DNA from: Lactarius indigo | Lineage: Eukaryota; Basidiomycota; Agaricomycetes; Russulales; Russulaceae | Direction: 5' to 3' | NCBI GenBank assembly: GCA_025766275.1 | Contig: JAFKAC010000017.1 | Location: forward strand, 682,001 to 746,000 | Length of the DNA: 64,000 nucleotides | Part shown: piece by piece, positions 1 to 13,340 of the stretch | Numbering within the stretch: position 1 is the first letter of the stretch | Layout of the letters: each line of letters starts with the position of its first letter | The notes under the pieces: generated by a model | What the model saw: the letters and a program-made list of their open reading frames with translations, nothing else | Databases searched by the model: none | Told to the model about the DNA's origin: nothing | Translations under genes and position numbers: made by a program

Positions 1-1312
1 ATTTATAAGCAGTACGGCCTGCGCGAGAAAGACGTCACGAAGGTGCAGACCGGTGGCCCTGACGGCGACCTTGGTTCCAGTACGTGTTTGGATCTTTCGT
101 CTGCCTTGGATGGTGAATGACGACGCGTTGCGCAGACGAGATTTTGCTTAGCAATGATAAGACGATCGCGGTCATTGACGGGAGCGGTGTGCTCGCAGAT
201 CCGGCCGGTATTAACCGAGCGGAGCTTGTGCGCTTAGCGAAACTAAGAATCCCCGTCGAGAACTTTGACAAGTCAAAATTGAGCAAGGACGGATACCTCG
301 TGCGTGTCGAGGACCAAGATGTCAAGCTACCGTGTAGGCTGCATTACTTTCGGCCTGTTCTGATATTAATGGAGTTTCTGACAGCGGGCGAGGTTGTACC
401 GGATGGAACTGACTTCCGGAATGGTGCACATTTCCGTTTCAAGGCGGACCTTTTTGTTCCTTGTGGAGGACGGTGAGAGGGGCTCTTCTTCGCAACTTCA
501 TGTAGCTTACGGCTTCTAGGCCGGAGGCTGTTAACGTCTCGAACGTTGCTGCGCTCGTCGACTCTGAGGGCAAACCGCACTTCAAGTATATTGTAGAAGG
601 AGCGAATCTCTTCTTCACGCAACAGGCGCGCCTTTATTTGGAAAAGCGAAAAACGGTCCTATTCAAGGATTCGAGTGCTAACAAGGGTTTGTTGCTTTGA
701 TTGCGCTTATGATTTCCTATCTGAGTGATCCTCGCACAGGTGGCGTGACCAGCTCATCTCTCGAGGTGCTTGCTGGCCTCGCACTATCCACGGAAGAATA
801 CGTCGATCACATGACCTTCAAAGACGGAAAGCCGAGTGATTTTTATCAGAGTTACGTCAAGGACATCCAAGCGAAGATCTCTGAGAACGCTGCGGCAGAG
901 TTTCTCTGCATCTGGCGAGAGCACCAGCGGTTGCAAGGCGCAAAAGCGCGCACGATCATCTCAGACGAGCTTTCAAGCATGCTGAACAACCTGCAGGCAG
1001 AGCTCGAGACGTCAGACCTGTTTGAAGATAAGCCCAGCCGTGAGGGCGTTTTGCGCCGCGCGATCCCCAAGGCGCTTGTCGACAAGATCGGGTTACAGAC
1101 GTTCATGGAACGCTTGCCCGAACCGTACCAGCGCGCTCTCTTCTCGAGTTGGGTGTCATCTCATTTCGTGAGTCATCGTTTGTTCTTGCGTACATCGTGA
1201 GAGGTGCACGTGGCACTAACGCCGCGGACTCGGACTACAGATCTACAAGTATGGGGTTCAGGCCTCAAGCGTGGACTTCTTCCATTTCGCGCGGGATCTT
1301 GCACTTGAATAG
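1..1312 (+). CDS. GDH2: NAD-specific glutamate dehydrogenase, C-terminal part (gene enters from the left edge)
   Basis: This large NAD-linked glutamate dehydrogenase oxidises glutamate to 2-oxoglutarate and ammonium for nitrogen and carbon catabolism. Six exons are visible: 1-79, 136-333, 385-472, 520-686, 740-1167 and 1241-1312 (TAG). All introns are GT-AG of 47-73 nt, and every junction keeps the reading frame. Stretches typical of the family are TGGPDGDLGSNEILLS, VVPDGTDFRNGAHFRFKADL, GKPHFKYIVEGANLFFTQQA and the end VSSHFIYKYGVQASSVDFF. The first and second straddle introns. The N-terminal part lies outside the window. No lesion was found, so the gene looks functional. The function is assigned by recognition of family motifs, not by a search. 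Confidence 0.95.
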
Positions 1313-4300
1313 ATCGTCCCTTTTCTTTTCTTGGTCAAAGGGAACAAGGACCCTGAGAAAATTACGCATTTGGAAACTTTATACTCTGTCACGAGGGGAA
1401 ACCAAGTCGCGAATGGTGTCATAGTCAACAGTTTACAGTAAGCGTTTGTACTATAGATATATCTCATTGTCCTAGTTCGGAGCTTCGTTGAAATAATAAT
1501 TTAAAGTCCCAGTTATGAGTCATGCACTTCCTGCAATATGTCGGTCCAATAAAGTCGGAACACCCGCGGTCGTGCACCATTACTCTGTAGAAGTATCTAC
1601 ATGACTTCTTGTGAATACGTTATATTGCATCGTAATCGCGTAAGTGGTGGAGAGTTACAGGTCGTGTGACCTTTTACTTCCTTCGCTGTTACAGTACGTG
1701 GTCAAGTTGTGGATCCAGACACGGGACTATCCACTACCTTCAAGGGACTGGGCCGACTGACTGACTCGTTTGCGCTCAATACTTGGGGTTGGAGCTCACC
1801 TCCTACGCCGCGGGAGGGGGAACACTCGCCATCTGCCAATGACAAGGGTATGATTGCTTGCGATTCAACAACGTTGCTCAGCTGGCGGCCGGCTACAATT
1901 TCATCTTCCATAACCTTGTCCATAATACACTCGGTGGTTCTCGGAGCCTCTTTGAACAGTTTTCGTATGTGCGGATCCTTGGCCGCAGCTTCAGCGGAAC
2001 CAACGCAACAAAATAAATAAATGCATCTCCGAGGAGTGTTACAGGATAGGTCCAATGCTCAAACATTGACCCAAAGCGACGCAAAAAATAGGCGAAACAT
2101 CCCGTATACTAAAGAGATTGGCTGAAGAAATTCAATCCGAGGTCTTCGACGATGGTCGGAAAACCCCGTCCTTTTTCGCCTATGCTCAACAGGAACGCCT
2201 CTGCAACGAGTCGGGAGACATGTCCCGCGCAACTGTGTGTCTGGGACATTCGGTGCACTACAGGTGAGGAGCCCCAATGCAACGACCGTGACGTGTGGCG
2301 ACTTGACCCTTGTCGCGCAGGGCCCTCACATTCACTTAAGTAGGGAAAATGCCTTCATTTGGCTATAGCATGGTGGGCCTTCAGCCACTTGCCGACGTTT
2401 TCCTCATAAAGGACTTGACCCAGCTCCTGATCCAAAAAAAAAGACTTGATCCAGCTGGCCCGGGATTACACTCGCCATGGCCAAACGGTTTGGGGTAAGG
2501 TCATAGAAATTGACATTGATGCCGCACTCCGAGTCGAGCTGCTGCTATGAAAGTCTCTATAAACCCCGGGTCACCAGGGGTAAACAAACCCAGCTCAGCC
2601 CACTGTATTGCACAAGTCACGATGCACAAGATCTCTCATGATATGGCTATGGTGCGGTAATCGAGCACCCTGTTGCACATCCGTTCTGTTGTCGCTGGTG
2701 GGGTGCGAAGGGAAGGGTGATGGCACCGTGGCACCAATAAGTTTGTTAACGACATTCAAGGTCACAACCGGCGAGTTGCGCAGTGAATTCAGGGTCCGAG
2801 TCTGCGGAAGTTCATTGCGAGAGGGACAAGCCCCTGGTGACGACGACCTGCGCTTCGCGCATGGACAAGTACTTGGGCTTGGAGTCTGTGCAAGCACCGC
2901 AGGAGGTGGCGGTGGCTAGCTGCTAAACATCGAGGACAACGAGGGATGAAATTTGCCAGCGGGCCATCATTGAGGGTAGGGAAAGGGAGGTGGGGCGGTG
3001 AGCTGGCACACTGCTAAACACGGCAAATACTCCATACTGTACCCTAATTTTTCGAACTTCCTGAGAACTGATGACCAATTTATTGAAAACTTCTCCCTCT
3101 ACTGAATCAGAAACCCATTCTTGAATTTTAAGAACTCCGCTGATGTCTGAGTGCCATTGGCCTGCAGTACGTACGGTAGACGATTGATGGAGCGCACACG
3201 TCACTGTCGTCACAGAGGAAATATTTTATCTGGCATAAAATGGTGCAACATATTATAGTTTGATAATATGTCTCAGTGCGAGGTACCGCTTGATAGATGC
3301 TCAAGATGCTCAGAATTTGCGGCGGTGGAAGCGAGGAAGTAAACAACACTGACCCGGGTATCGCGCGAACGATCGTCTCCAACGACCCATCGTGGATATG
3401 ACGCTCTCCCCGCCACTTCATTTCCAAAGGCCAAAAACAACTGCACCCTGGAAGACGTGGCAACAACTAACCGTCCGCTTCTCTTTTGTCGACAGATATA
3501 ACCAAGGATTAACCGTCGAGGATGTTTCCGTACTTCGAGATAGAAAGCGAGCTACATGGTGTACGCAACGCGCAGTCACGTCGGAGACGTGGCGCGGGGT
3601 CTAGCGACTTCGGCCATGTTAAACTGTGACCGGCACCGTGGTGAACGCGGAGAGTCGCGGGTCCCCCCGACAACACCTTGAACAAGACAGCCTGACTGAG
3701 AAACTACGTCGCCTTTCCCCCCAGAACCTGAGGACCCAGATGCGCAAGTTCATGGTGTTAGAGAGCAGATCGGGAAGTAGACCAGGGTGCTGTCGGATGT
3801 CCTGGCCAAGGTCCTGGCATAAAGTTCAATAGAGCAAGCGGCATTTCTGTAAGAGCGGAGTGCGGAGTGAGATAGGAGCGGATCTTTAGGCGGACTTTTA
3901 CGTCTTTTGTGTCTTTCTCTCTTTAGAATCTTTTCAGATCCTTATCAGACAGAGCAATTTTTAAAAATAGTTTGTGATTCCTTGATCCTTGCATGTTGTA
4001 GAAATGAGATTGGTCGAAGTGAATCACTTGAATGGTGACCGATGTGGTCTGTAGAAGCGGACTTTCACGCTGGCTTACACATAGTAGTGGAGTTCATTTC
4101 TTCCCTTCGCAGTTTCTTTGGTGACCTATCTCCGACTACGCTTTCAACATCTTCCGCACATTCAACGGTTTTCATAGTGTTCTGCTCTTTTCTTCTGTCT
4201 TTTTTAGGACTTCTCGTACAGTTGTTCCAATGTCAATTTTTATTTTTCCGGCTTGCGTGCTGAGTGCATGGTTTCACCCTTCTCTTTGTATCAAGCCTCA

Positions 4301-5240
4301 CCCTTTCCTTTTTAGTTTGACCAATCACCTTTTTCCTTCTCCGGTTGCACCGTCCCAACTACTGTATATCCTCAATGTCATTTCCAACTGCTTCCCGTTT
4401 GCTTCTGTCAGCTTTTCTTTGGTATCATTTTTCTCGAGGGGTACACCGACCTGACATCGACATGCAACTGAGAGTGCGACATTGTGTAATGAATTGACTG
4501 TGAATGTCCATGCTGTTCACTCGAGCAACAAGTTCTGCTTTTTACACCTCCTGTTCATTTTGTGCAAGTCCGTCTTTACTCTTATTACATTTGTCTAATG
4601 GCGGTATCATTCTATTGTGCGAGCTTGACGAATATCCAAACCAAATAAGTATGTATATAGGAAGAGCGATGAGAGGAAGAAACAAGGTAGATGTTGGCTT
4701 TTTCATACACAATACTGGTGGTGGCCTTGGTGGCCACCGTGGAGTGCGAATGTTGGTCGTTGTGGATGGGGGCTTCACGAACCTCCATACCTCATCTCTA
4801 ACTGCCCACAATACTCCCAACATCGCATCAATTCTGGAGTAAAGGGCCAGTATTACCCCCTCACTTGTTCCCACTCTTCACGACTATTACACCATTTCTT
4901 GCACGATTGGGTATTTTCGGTCTCGAGTACTGTCTCCCTTTTTTGAGTCTGTGCTAAGGACTGCAATGTAAAAAAAAAAAGCATGGTTGGTTTGGTTGGC
5001 CCCAACATAAACTTTACATTGACGGAGCACTGAACGCGTTCACCACCTCTATCTTTTTTGTTGCAAACGAGAAGGAGCAAGGTGACGATGGACACGCACC
5101 ATGTAGTGCATGAAAGTAAACGAAGCGCTCAGGGCATTAAACGCAGGTCGTTCTTCTTATCCCGTTGGATTGTTCATTGATCTGTGGAACAGCTTTGGAA
5201 CGCAGAAGAGAACGATGATTAATTAATCGACGTAAATTTT
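1313..5240. other. Gene-poor stretch
   Basis: I see no supportable gene in these 3.9 kb. Short open frames exist on both strands, for example around 1702-2055 and 4504-4874. They overlap antisense frames, lack recognisable domains and have no coherent splice structure. The interval 4042-4460 is pyrimidine-rich on the plus strand. The first few hundred bases probably hold the 3' UTR of the dehydrogenase gene. Confidence 0.5.
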
Positions 5241-8200
5241 CTATTTGTAGCGTAACTGTAAATCCATACGAAGTTGTGGGCCATGTTCTGTCAACATTCG
5301 CGCAATCTCGCCCTTTTCGCCCCCCGATCCCACTTGGTACGTGGTCTTTCCCTCCTTATCCTCTGCATTTGCGTTCGCACCATGGTCAAGCAACAGGCGC
5401 ACGACCCTTGTCTCCCCTTTGGATGAGGCCATGTGCAATGGGGTTGCGTATTCCTCGTCCTTTGGGTCCACGTCGGCGCCGTGGTCGACTAGCAGGCGCA
5501 CGACGTCCGTTTTCCCTTCGGATGATGCTAGGTGCAACGGTGTTGCGTCTCGATCGTCATTTATGTGCACATCCGCACCGTGCTCCAGTAACAGTTACAC
5601 AACCCCAGGGTAGTCGTCCTTTTCATTTGAATTTTCTGATACCCGGTACAAGGGAACCCCGCCATTATCACTCCGAGATCCCGTGTCCGCCTTATGTTCG
5701 AGTAGCATCTGAGAAAAGTCAGCGTATCTGCTCCACACGGCTTGATGCAGCGGGGTCCAAAGGTCGTCTTGGCGGAAATCTACGTCAGCACCATGCTCAA
5801 GTAGGAACCGCCCCATTTTAACGTGTCCCTCTATTGCCGCAAATTGCAACGGTGACCGCTCGAATGCTCCTCTAATGTCCACATTGTCACCGCGTTCAAG
5901 GAGCACCTGCGCTACTTCGACGTGATTCTTGGCTGACGCTGCGTGTAGTGCGGCTCCGCGGCCACCGCCAAGAGCGTCAACATGTTCATGGTACCCGATC
6001 AGAAGGTGTTCTACGAGCCCAAGAAATCCGCACAAGGCAACATAGTACAGTGGCGTCGCCATAGGTTCCATTATGGGGTCGGACCTCTAGATTGAGTCTT
6101 CTACATTATACAACCGGACCCACGCAGAAAAATACGGCCTGCTTGGGTCAAAGAGTCGTTGCATCCCTCCTTGCACAAGTGATAACGCCCCGCCTGCCCG
6201 GAAATGAGCCACCCAATGTTGAGCAGCATAGCTAGCCAGAGGGAAGCTATTCACATCACTAGCCGCAGAATGAGATCCACCACCCTCGTTCTCCAAAGAT
6301 AGCAGGGTACCGAGACAAGCTTGTGCGAGGAGAGTATGGGCGAGCCCAAGGGAAATATGATGGTGAGCAGCATCTCTGCCCGAAGTGGCAAGGGGGTCCG
6401 AAGTCAGGAATTCCTTCACCGAAAAGTGTGAAAATTGCACAACTCGCGAACTATCATCGCCAACGACAGCGATCAAACTCGAGCAAGTCGACAACACTAC
6501 CTCTTCATGGTCTTTCCACCGCCAATTCGGGTCCACCTTCGGGATCCCTTCCTTGGCCGCATCAAAGTCGTATGCAAGAAGTTCAGCGAGCTCCTCGACA
6601 CGGAGCGGTCGGATGGCAACTGTGAGACATTGTAACAGACGATGCGCGTGGTGTCTACTTGGTCTCTTGATTTCCTTCAGTATCTGCTCGTGCGTCTCGT
6701 CCAGTGATTCCGGTAATTCCTTCAGGGTCCGCCGAACACTCGCCGGCAGACAGTCCTGCAGCGCCTCCAGCTGACAGAAAACCCAACGAAACCTATTCAA
6801 CAGCATCAGTAACCCGTCGTCGACGTAGAGAATATGATTACATTCCGTCGGCTCTTTCCGAGAGCGTCTCAATCACAAGCTTTTTCTCGTCTTCTCTCCA
6901 CCTACTCATCATCGTATTCGAGTCTGAGTGAAAAACAGATTGGATATAATCGGCGATATCTTTTTTTTGCCCAGTCTCTTCATGAAGGGAGACAGAATGC
7001 GACGCCAGCGGCCTAAGGCTGGCTTTGATGTCGATCTCGGGTCGACTGGTGATGCAAATATAGAGATTCGGTAGACGAAGGTCAAGTAATTCTTCGATGA
7101 GTTCAATGACTCGTGCGCGCGCGGATGGGATCCCGGTGGTGTTGGGACATTCATCAAGCGCATCGATGATGAGAAAGTTTGGCCTGGCACCAGGAGCGCT
7201 AGCATCTCCTTCAGGCATCGCGTCAAAACGTCATCGCTGGGTTTGTGCGCGCCATCGTCATGTGCAAGATAAAGGTGGAAGAGTATCTCGCAACATAAGT
7301 CAGACTGGGCCGAGAGCTGGTCGACGAGAGAGAGGAGCAGGCTGTGTCGGGTTTGCTTGTCTAAATCCCGAAAATCGAAGTAGAAGTACGCCATGGATGC
7401 CAGGCCTGCCTGGCGTAAGGAAATGGCATCTTGTACGATCAAGGAGCTAGGCAGGTGTGAGTTCCTCGAATTGGAACAAGTTGGGGACCAACTAACCGGA
7501 ATATGCTCTTGCCAGCTCCCGCTAAGGAAAAGACGACACCATGAGAAAAAGCCTTGTTGTAGAAGGAAGAATGGGCGCATGCTTCCCGTGAATCCACTAT
7601 AGGGAACCGGTGGTCTTCCATTCCTTGATTTGACTCCTTTCAAAGAACCAGTCTGCAGTTTGCTTGTGAGAAGCATCGCATGCGATGTTGTAATTCGTGG
7701 ACGGATCCGGTGGAGAGACCCATCTTTGAGTTCCTGTCGCTGGCTGCCGTCAATAACCTGTGCAATTTAATTCTCGATGTTGTGCGCGATCTTCAGAACT
7801 TGTGCATTCACCATCCGCGCCTCTTCCTGTGTCAATTTATCAAGCCTCTTGAGGGCGTCATCGAGCTCCATCCTCCCGGCCAGCTTCTCTTCAGATACTT
7901 CTCCAAGAAAATATCAGAAAATGATCAGATATCTCTGGGGCACCAGCCGGACTGACGTACTTGTTCGCCCTTGCCTAATTTCCTTGGTCGAAATCGCAAG
8001 AATCCCTAGCACTTCAACCATTATCTTCACGATCATGTCTGTCATCGCTGTTGTTGGCAGCACCTCGGTGTACGTCTCGAGTCGTTTAAAGAAGTTTTCG
8101 ACACGTTCAAAAACATCAGCGAGCGCATCTTGGCTCTCTCTAACGTCTTTGGCTGCCTGAGATTCTAGGATCAGAATGGCGTGCGATGGCGATCGAGTCG

Positions 8201-8606
8201 AGAACGTGCTCACTAAAAGAAAAACGCCAGCACCAGTGAAAATCACTTTCGCAGGCGAGAACACCTGGGGGATAAATCTCAGTGCACAGGTGTTAAAAGA
8301 GGCTATTCGTCGAGATTTACTAGGCTGACACCCTCTCCGAGCGTCGCAGAAAAGGCGTAGAGGACATTGACGGTCAGATCGAGCCACTTGGTCAGCCTGT
8401 CATCGACACTCCGAGATTGTTCAAACTCCCGGACTTGGCCTTAAAGCACGGCGAGAATGTCGGCAAGAGAATCGCAGCTGTGTAATCTGGGGGAAAGTGG
8501 ATGCGCGAGAAGGTCCTTTTTCGTCTGTTTTTCGTACGCCTTCAGGGAAGGGTGGAAAATGGATTGGAAAATGAGAAGCGAAGCTGCTGCCAGAGGGGGT
8601 TGACAT
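5241..8606 (-). pseudogene. NLR1: degenerate Goodbye-NACHT-ankyrin STAND receptor
   Basis: Read on the minus strand this is the same architecture as NLR2-4. A Goodbye region (LKAYEKQTKKDLLAHPL, then VFSPAKVIFTGAGVFLL and ENFFKRLETYTEV) is followed by a P-loop stretch (AGAGKS near 7500), NACHT Walker B (IIDALDECPN), a winged-helix-like region, and ankyrin repeats from about 6070 down to 5241. It is broken repeatedly. In-frame stops lie at 8441-8443 (TAA), 7597-7599 (TAG, just before the WIHGK stretch), 6087-6089 (TAG) and 5595-5597 (TAA). A frame change near 7200 splits the NACHT domain, and the first Goodbye residues are in another frame. The intron donor before the P-loop exon (GTATGC in the other copies) is missing. 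It is clearly more diverged than copies 2-4 and is not in the tandem array. Confidence 0.85.
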
Positions 8607-10080
8607 AGGGTTTGTGATAACGAACTATTCCCCGGGAAGAAGATGACGACTAGCAGACTAGAGAACGAAATTGTTCGTTCGAGACCAGATGTGCGCTGCC
8701 TTGCTGACGAAAGTTGGTCGAAGATTGGCGCTTACTCGGGGTTGAACGTTAACCTCGAGAGGGAAAATAGGCGCTATACTTGTCAGCTTATAGTTTGGGC
8801 GTCGACAATTCAGTCGACCATTGTCATAGGCGTCGACCTTGTCGACTGTGACCTCGCTCGATGTTGTGAGGCACCAGAAGTCATTATTCATAACATTACA
8901 TGTTGTCTGTTGACACTTCAAGCGAACGAATGCTATTGGCGATCAAGTTGGCGATGTACCCAGAGCAAAAATCGGACATGCAAAAAGGAAATGTTGATGC
9001 ATCTGACCTTGCATTGGTCAGCTGTCAGATTGCTGAGTCATTCCATTTTCTACAGGACCATGACGGTCCGAGTTACCGCAACTCGCGCAAGAAATTCGAC
9101 GTGTGCGTCACGAGTCCAGTAGCTCAAGATCGATAATCTCCTGCTGGCAGGCACCTTCTCAGGATTACCTGGGGTTCGTTTACGTGGGATGGTATGCGCA
9201 AAAACGTCCTTGTTTGCTGGATTTCAAAATCCGAATAATCCCGAGTGTCATCACGCGACACTGCGACTGGGTCTCAATTGCCATTTGCGATATCTTTTTT
9301 GTTTTTATGTCACAAGCACGGAGGCCCATGGCGACATTGAAAGAGAACTACATAATACCAGCGGTGACACGGAATGCTTACAGTAAGGGACCTCTGCATC
9401 CATGTGTCAATGGGAGAGCTCAAGCTTTTATGGTATGGGGTCCTTGAATACGTGTCATGACATTGCTAAAAAAAAACAGCACCTTGGTGTCCAGGTCGTC
9501 ACCGTGACTGGCAACCGTACCCTGTCCAGTTTAAAGCTGACGGACTCCAAACCCGCTCGGAACTTCGGAAGGCTGTCATCTATGCATGATATCGCTTGAT
9601 TTCCGTTCTTATCGGGAAGCACAACATCCAGTCGTTACTGGGCGGTGAGAAACACCTATATTAGTACTTGGCGCTATACGACTGCCAGTGGTGGGAATCA
9701 GTCATAGCGTGCGAAGCATCCACTCATCGGCCGATACCAAGATGACCCTTCACCGAACCACCTATCGTGATTTTCAGGGTATCTTTCTCCCGCCGGCACC
9801 CGTGTGTGTGCAAATTTGGCGGTAGAATAGTGTTCCCATCGGACAATAGCTCCGGGCCCCAATAGGCTCAAGTCGAATGGCAAGCAGATCAGCATGCCGT
9901 GAGTCATTTCCTATACGGCCCGTGGCAGCTGGGTGGCAGGTCCGCCGCTTTGGGGATTCCTAACCCTGTTTTTTACTACTAAAGAAGACGATGAAAACCA
10001 CGCCCCCTGCCAGTGATTGGCCTGATCCCCCCACACAAGACCCTGTCCCTTGATTGTCCGCTTTTGCACACGTCTAGAAC
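8607..10080. other. Intergenic stretch, no gene seen
   Basis: Only short, unrecognisable open frames occur here on both strands. The right end must contain the promoter of the transporter that starts at 10081. Confidence 0.45.
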
Positions 10081-12144
10081 ATGCCCTCAAATGTCTCGGG
10101 TACATGTTCTGTCGGTTTTCAAGTTCCAGCTCCTGCGAGAGACGCAGAAAAAGGCGACGACTCAGTTGTCAAAATTGCGAGCGAGAGCCCTGACATAGAG
10201 CACGTCCACGTCGACGACGATCCCAGGAAGTGGTCAAATATGCGGAAGGTCAGTCGCTCTTTCGCAACGATTGATGTTGCAACTGGCTCAGTCAGTACCT
10301 GCCACTGGCATCGTCCCTCACTTGGTCTCTAGACAGGCACACTGTGCATGATCATCTGCGCATCGTTGGTCGCTGGCCTCAGCATAAGTATAATCAACCG
10401 TGAGTCTCTTTACCTTTCGACCGTGCAGTGGTCATCGCCTTGCTGAACTCATGTCTCTGGAAGCTGCAATAAAGCAGGTTGAAACCGACTTGCGAGCCAC
10501 CAGTGGGGAATTCAGCCTGTCCCTCTCCATATTCATTGTGTTTCAAGGTAGTGTGCCTCTCTTGTGGACCGCCATCAGCGAGATAAAAGGAAGGAAGGTT
10601 AGGGTATACTTTATGTGACACCTGTTTGCTCACAGAGAAGTTTTTTGGACGTGTTATCTTTTCAAGGTCGTCTATGTTGCCTCTCTTGCGATTGGCATGG
10701 TGGGATATATAGCCGCCGCTGAGGCTAAGAGCATCGGCATGCTCATCGGAATGCGCGCCGTCCAAGCCATAGGGTGTGTGATAGCAACATTTCTATCTAG
10801 ATATTGAACCACTCACTCTCGCAATAGCACTGGCCCTGTCCTGGCCATTGGCGCGGCCACCCTCGCGGATATATACGAACCATATGAGCGCGGCACCAAG
10901 CTAGGCATTTCCTACGTTGCGCCGCAACTTGGCCCATCCCTCGGTCCCATCCTCGGCGGAGTTTTGACGCAGGCATTTAGCTGGCGCGCCTGTTTCTGGC
11001 TACTGGCGGCGTACCTCGGCGCTAGCCTCGTACTTTTTGTGTTCTTCTTCCGCGATACCTTCCGGAAAGAGCGCAGCCTTACATATCAGCGTGCCCTGGC
11101 GAGTCGGAGGTCCGCCGAGTCCAAACGGTCTAGTATGGTGTCAGACCCAGCACAAGAGCCGGATACTAAGTCAAAGGGTGAGACAACAGTCACCTCGGGA
11201 GAGGCGTCGGGGTCATGCGAGCCCATAGCTACGGTCACGGTAGTGAGCCCTCAAGCAGGGGCAGAGATCGCTCTGTCGTTCAAGGACGTAAATCCGTTTC
11301 CGCCTCTGTTTCTCGTTTTGAAGCGTCGGAACAACATCGCGACACTTTTTCCATCAGGCAAGCAACAAAACCTGCGTACTATCCACCGAACCCGCTCATC
11401 TGCGCTTTAGCTTTTCTTTTTGCTTTCTCATACAACATCACGTATACGTGCTCGCGGACGCTCGGAGATCACTATAACTATGACGCTCTCAAGATTGGAC
11501 TCGTCCTTCTCTCGTTTGGAGCTGGCAGCATACTCGGAAGCGTACTCGGCGGGCGCTGGTCCGACCACGTGCTGCGTCGTCTGACCAGTGCGAATGGCGG
11601 ACACCGTTTGCCCGAGGTATGACATCTTTTTGTTTCACTTCTACCCCCTCGCAAGCTCTAATTTTCCCGATGTGTCTGCTAGATGCGCTTAGAGAGCATC
11701 AAACCGGCAATGGTGTTCCTCCCGCTCTCCGTCGTCGCGTATGCGTGGCTCGCACAAGAGCGCGTCCACGTCGCCTCCTTGTGCACCGCACTCTTCTTCA
11801 TAGGTTTCTTCTCCATGTAAACCCTCCATTCCATATATCTACGTTTTTTTTCTCCTGACGTTTTTTTTTACAGATGGATCTATTCGAGCACACTCGCGTA
11901 CATCGTCGATGCCAACCCGGGCCGCTCCTCCTCGGCCGTCGCTACGAACAGCTGGTTCCGCGGCCTCGCGGCCTTCGTTTTCACAGAGGCGGCGGCCCCT
12001 CTTCAGGACTCGATGGGCGACGGGGGGATGTACACGCTCTGGGCGGGTATCCTGGTCCTGAGTGAACTCATGCTCTTGTTGGTGCGGTGGCGCGGCGGCG
12101 CGTGGCGGGAGGCTGCTGAGGAACGCGAGAGGACCCAGAGCTAA
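10081..12144 (+). CDS. MFS drug/polyamine:H+ antiporter (DHA1 family)
   Basis: A plasma-membrane major facilitator that would export drugs or polyamines by proton antiport. Eight exons give 538 aa: 10081-10248, 10333-10399, 10464-10597, 10667-10773, 10828-11357, 11411-11616, 11683-11816 and 11874-12144. Recognisable family stretches are DDDPRKWSNMRK before the first membrane span, NPAIKQVETDLRATSGEFSL, AISEIKGRKVVYVASLAIG (motif A region), IGAATLADIYEPYERGTKLG, and LGPSLGPILGGVLTQAFSWR followed by FRDTFRKERSLTYQ. A hydrophilic central loop (about residues 340-420) separates the two six-helix halves. The fifth intron (11358-11410) uses a GC donor (G|GCAAGC); only that splice joins IATLFPS to FLFAFSYNITYTCSRTL in frame. 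The closest described types are Qdr/Dtr-like transporters; the substrate is not determinable. Confidence 0.9.
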
Positions 12145-13340
12145 CTAACTCTCTCAGGGCTTAGACTCGGGACTCGGACGCGAGCGTGCTACGAGGCAAG
12201 TGAAAGGTTACTCACTTACCTTCAATGGATGGGAAAGGGGACATAGAGAACCTTTGGTACCGTACTGGACGGCGTACAGTTGGTCCTCTGAGATTGTCCC
12301 GAGCATGTCACGCATTCGGGCCTGTTATTGCCCCACTCGGGTCGGGTGCCGCGGTACTTTCAGGCAACGACGAGCTTTATCACTGGTCCGAGCTCCACCT
12401 ACATAGTCCGCGAGGAGGTGTAAAAAATTCTTGACAAGACATTTAAAGAGGTTCTAGTGAATATGGGTAGTTTGTACCAATTGAGTTATACGTGAGCTCC
12501 GCGAACACGTAGCATTCAGCCCCAGATATGCATCGTGTCTCAAAGCCGTCACAAATCACGATGTAGCGAGTAATTGACTTCGACTCGAGGGGGAGTGTAG
12601 ACGAAATTGATCGAGGAGAGAAACGGAAACACGGAACGCAGACGGATATTGTTAACCAAGTTGTTAACGCGAAAGTAGAACCTGCTTCTCAACGCGTCGA
12701 CGCGTCCGTCGGTCACGGCGATAACGCCAGACTGAAATATCTTACCCGTACAATCAGGTAGCACCGGCTTTCTGCCTTTCTGTTCCTACGTTCGAAATTC
12801 GCAGCCGAGTGGCGCCCTCACTCTCGACACTTTAAACCCAACACGCCCCCAGTAAGCTCGCCCCGTAAATGCGGACACCGACTCATTTAACTCGATCAGA
12901 GGTGTAGAAACGGCCACCACTTTAGAGACTTGATGCCAGAGCGCAGATACCAGCGAGCATGTCTACTCCACATGGAAGATGAGGAAAAACAATCCTTTCT
13001 TTTTTCTTTGTCCCGATGTTTGGTTGGCGTCACGTCTCTGACGCAAACGGTACTTGATTTGTCACTGTAACCTCTTCAGCGGAAGATTATTGTGCTCATG
13101 GTTGCCAAAGCGCTAACGAGCGACCGAGATAAGTTCGAGTTGTGCTATCACAATGTCCCCAATCAGCGAGATCGGGGGCAACTTATTTCGATGGCATAGC
13201 AAGCTTACTGTGATCTCACCTTACAGATAAATCCACTACTTATTTCTGTCTGCCTAAGATTAATAAACGATAGTGTAGTAATGTTCGAGTGTTACGACAA
13301 CCCTATCACGCTCACAATATACCCTACTGTTCCACGACTC
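12145..13340. other. Intergenic stretch, no gene seen
   Basis: About 1.2 kb between convergent genes. It holds no open frame with recognisable content and presumably contains both 3' UTRs. Confidence 0.5.

Noticed and set aside
1702..2055. Overlapping frames on both strands of about 100-117 codons
   Set aside because: No recognisable family, no splice context, and neither strand is preferred.
4504..4874. Pair of antisense frames of about 110 codons
   Set aside because: Mutual shadows in AT-rich DNA; no domain or signal.
5241..8606. Claim of repeat-induced point mutation in this genome
   Set aside because: A few C-to-T type stops are seen, but strand-wide dinucleotide bias was not measurable by eye and many repeats here are intact.
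8643..9122. A 159-codon plus-strand frame next to NLR1
   Set aside because: No family features, contained in otherwise featureless DNA; probably chance.
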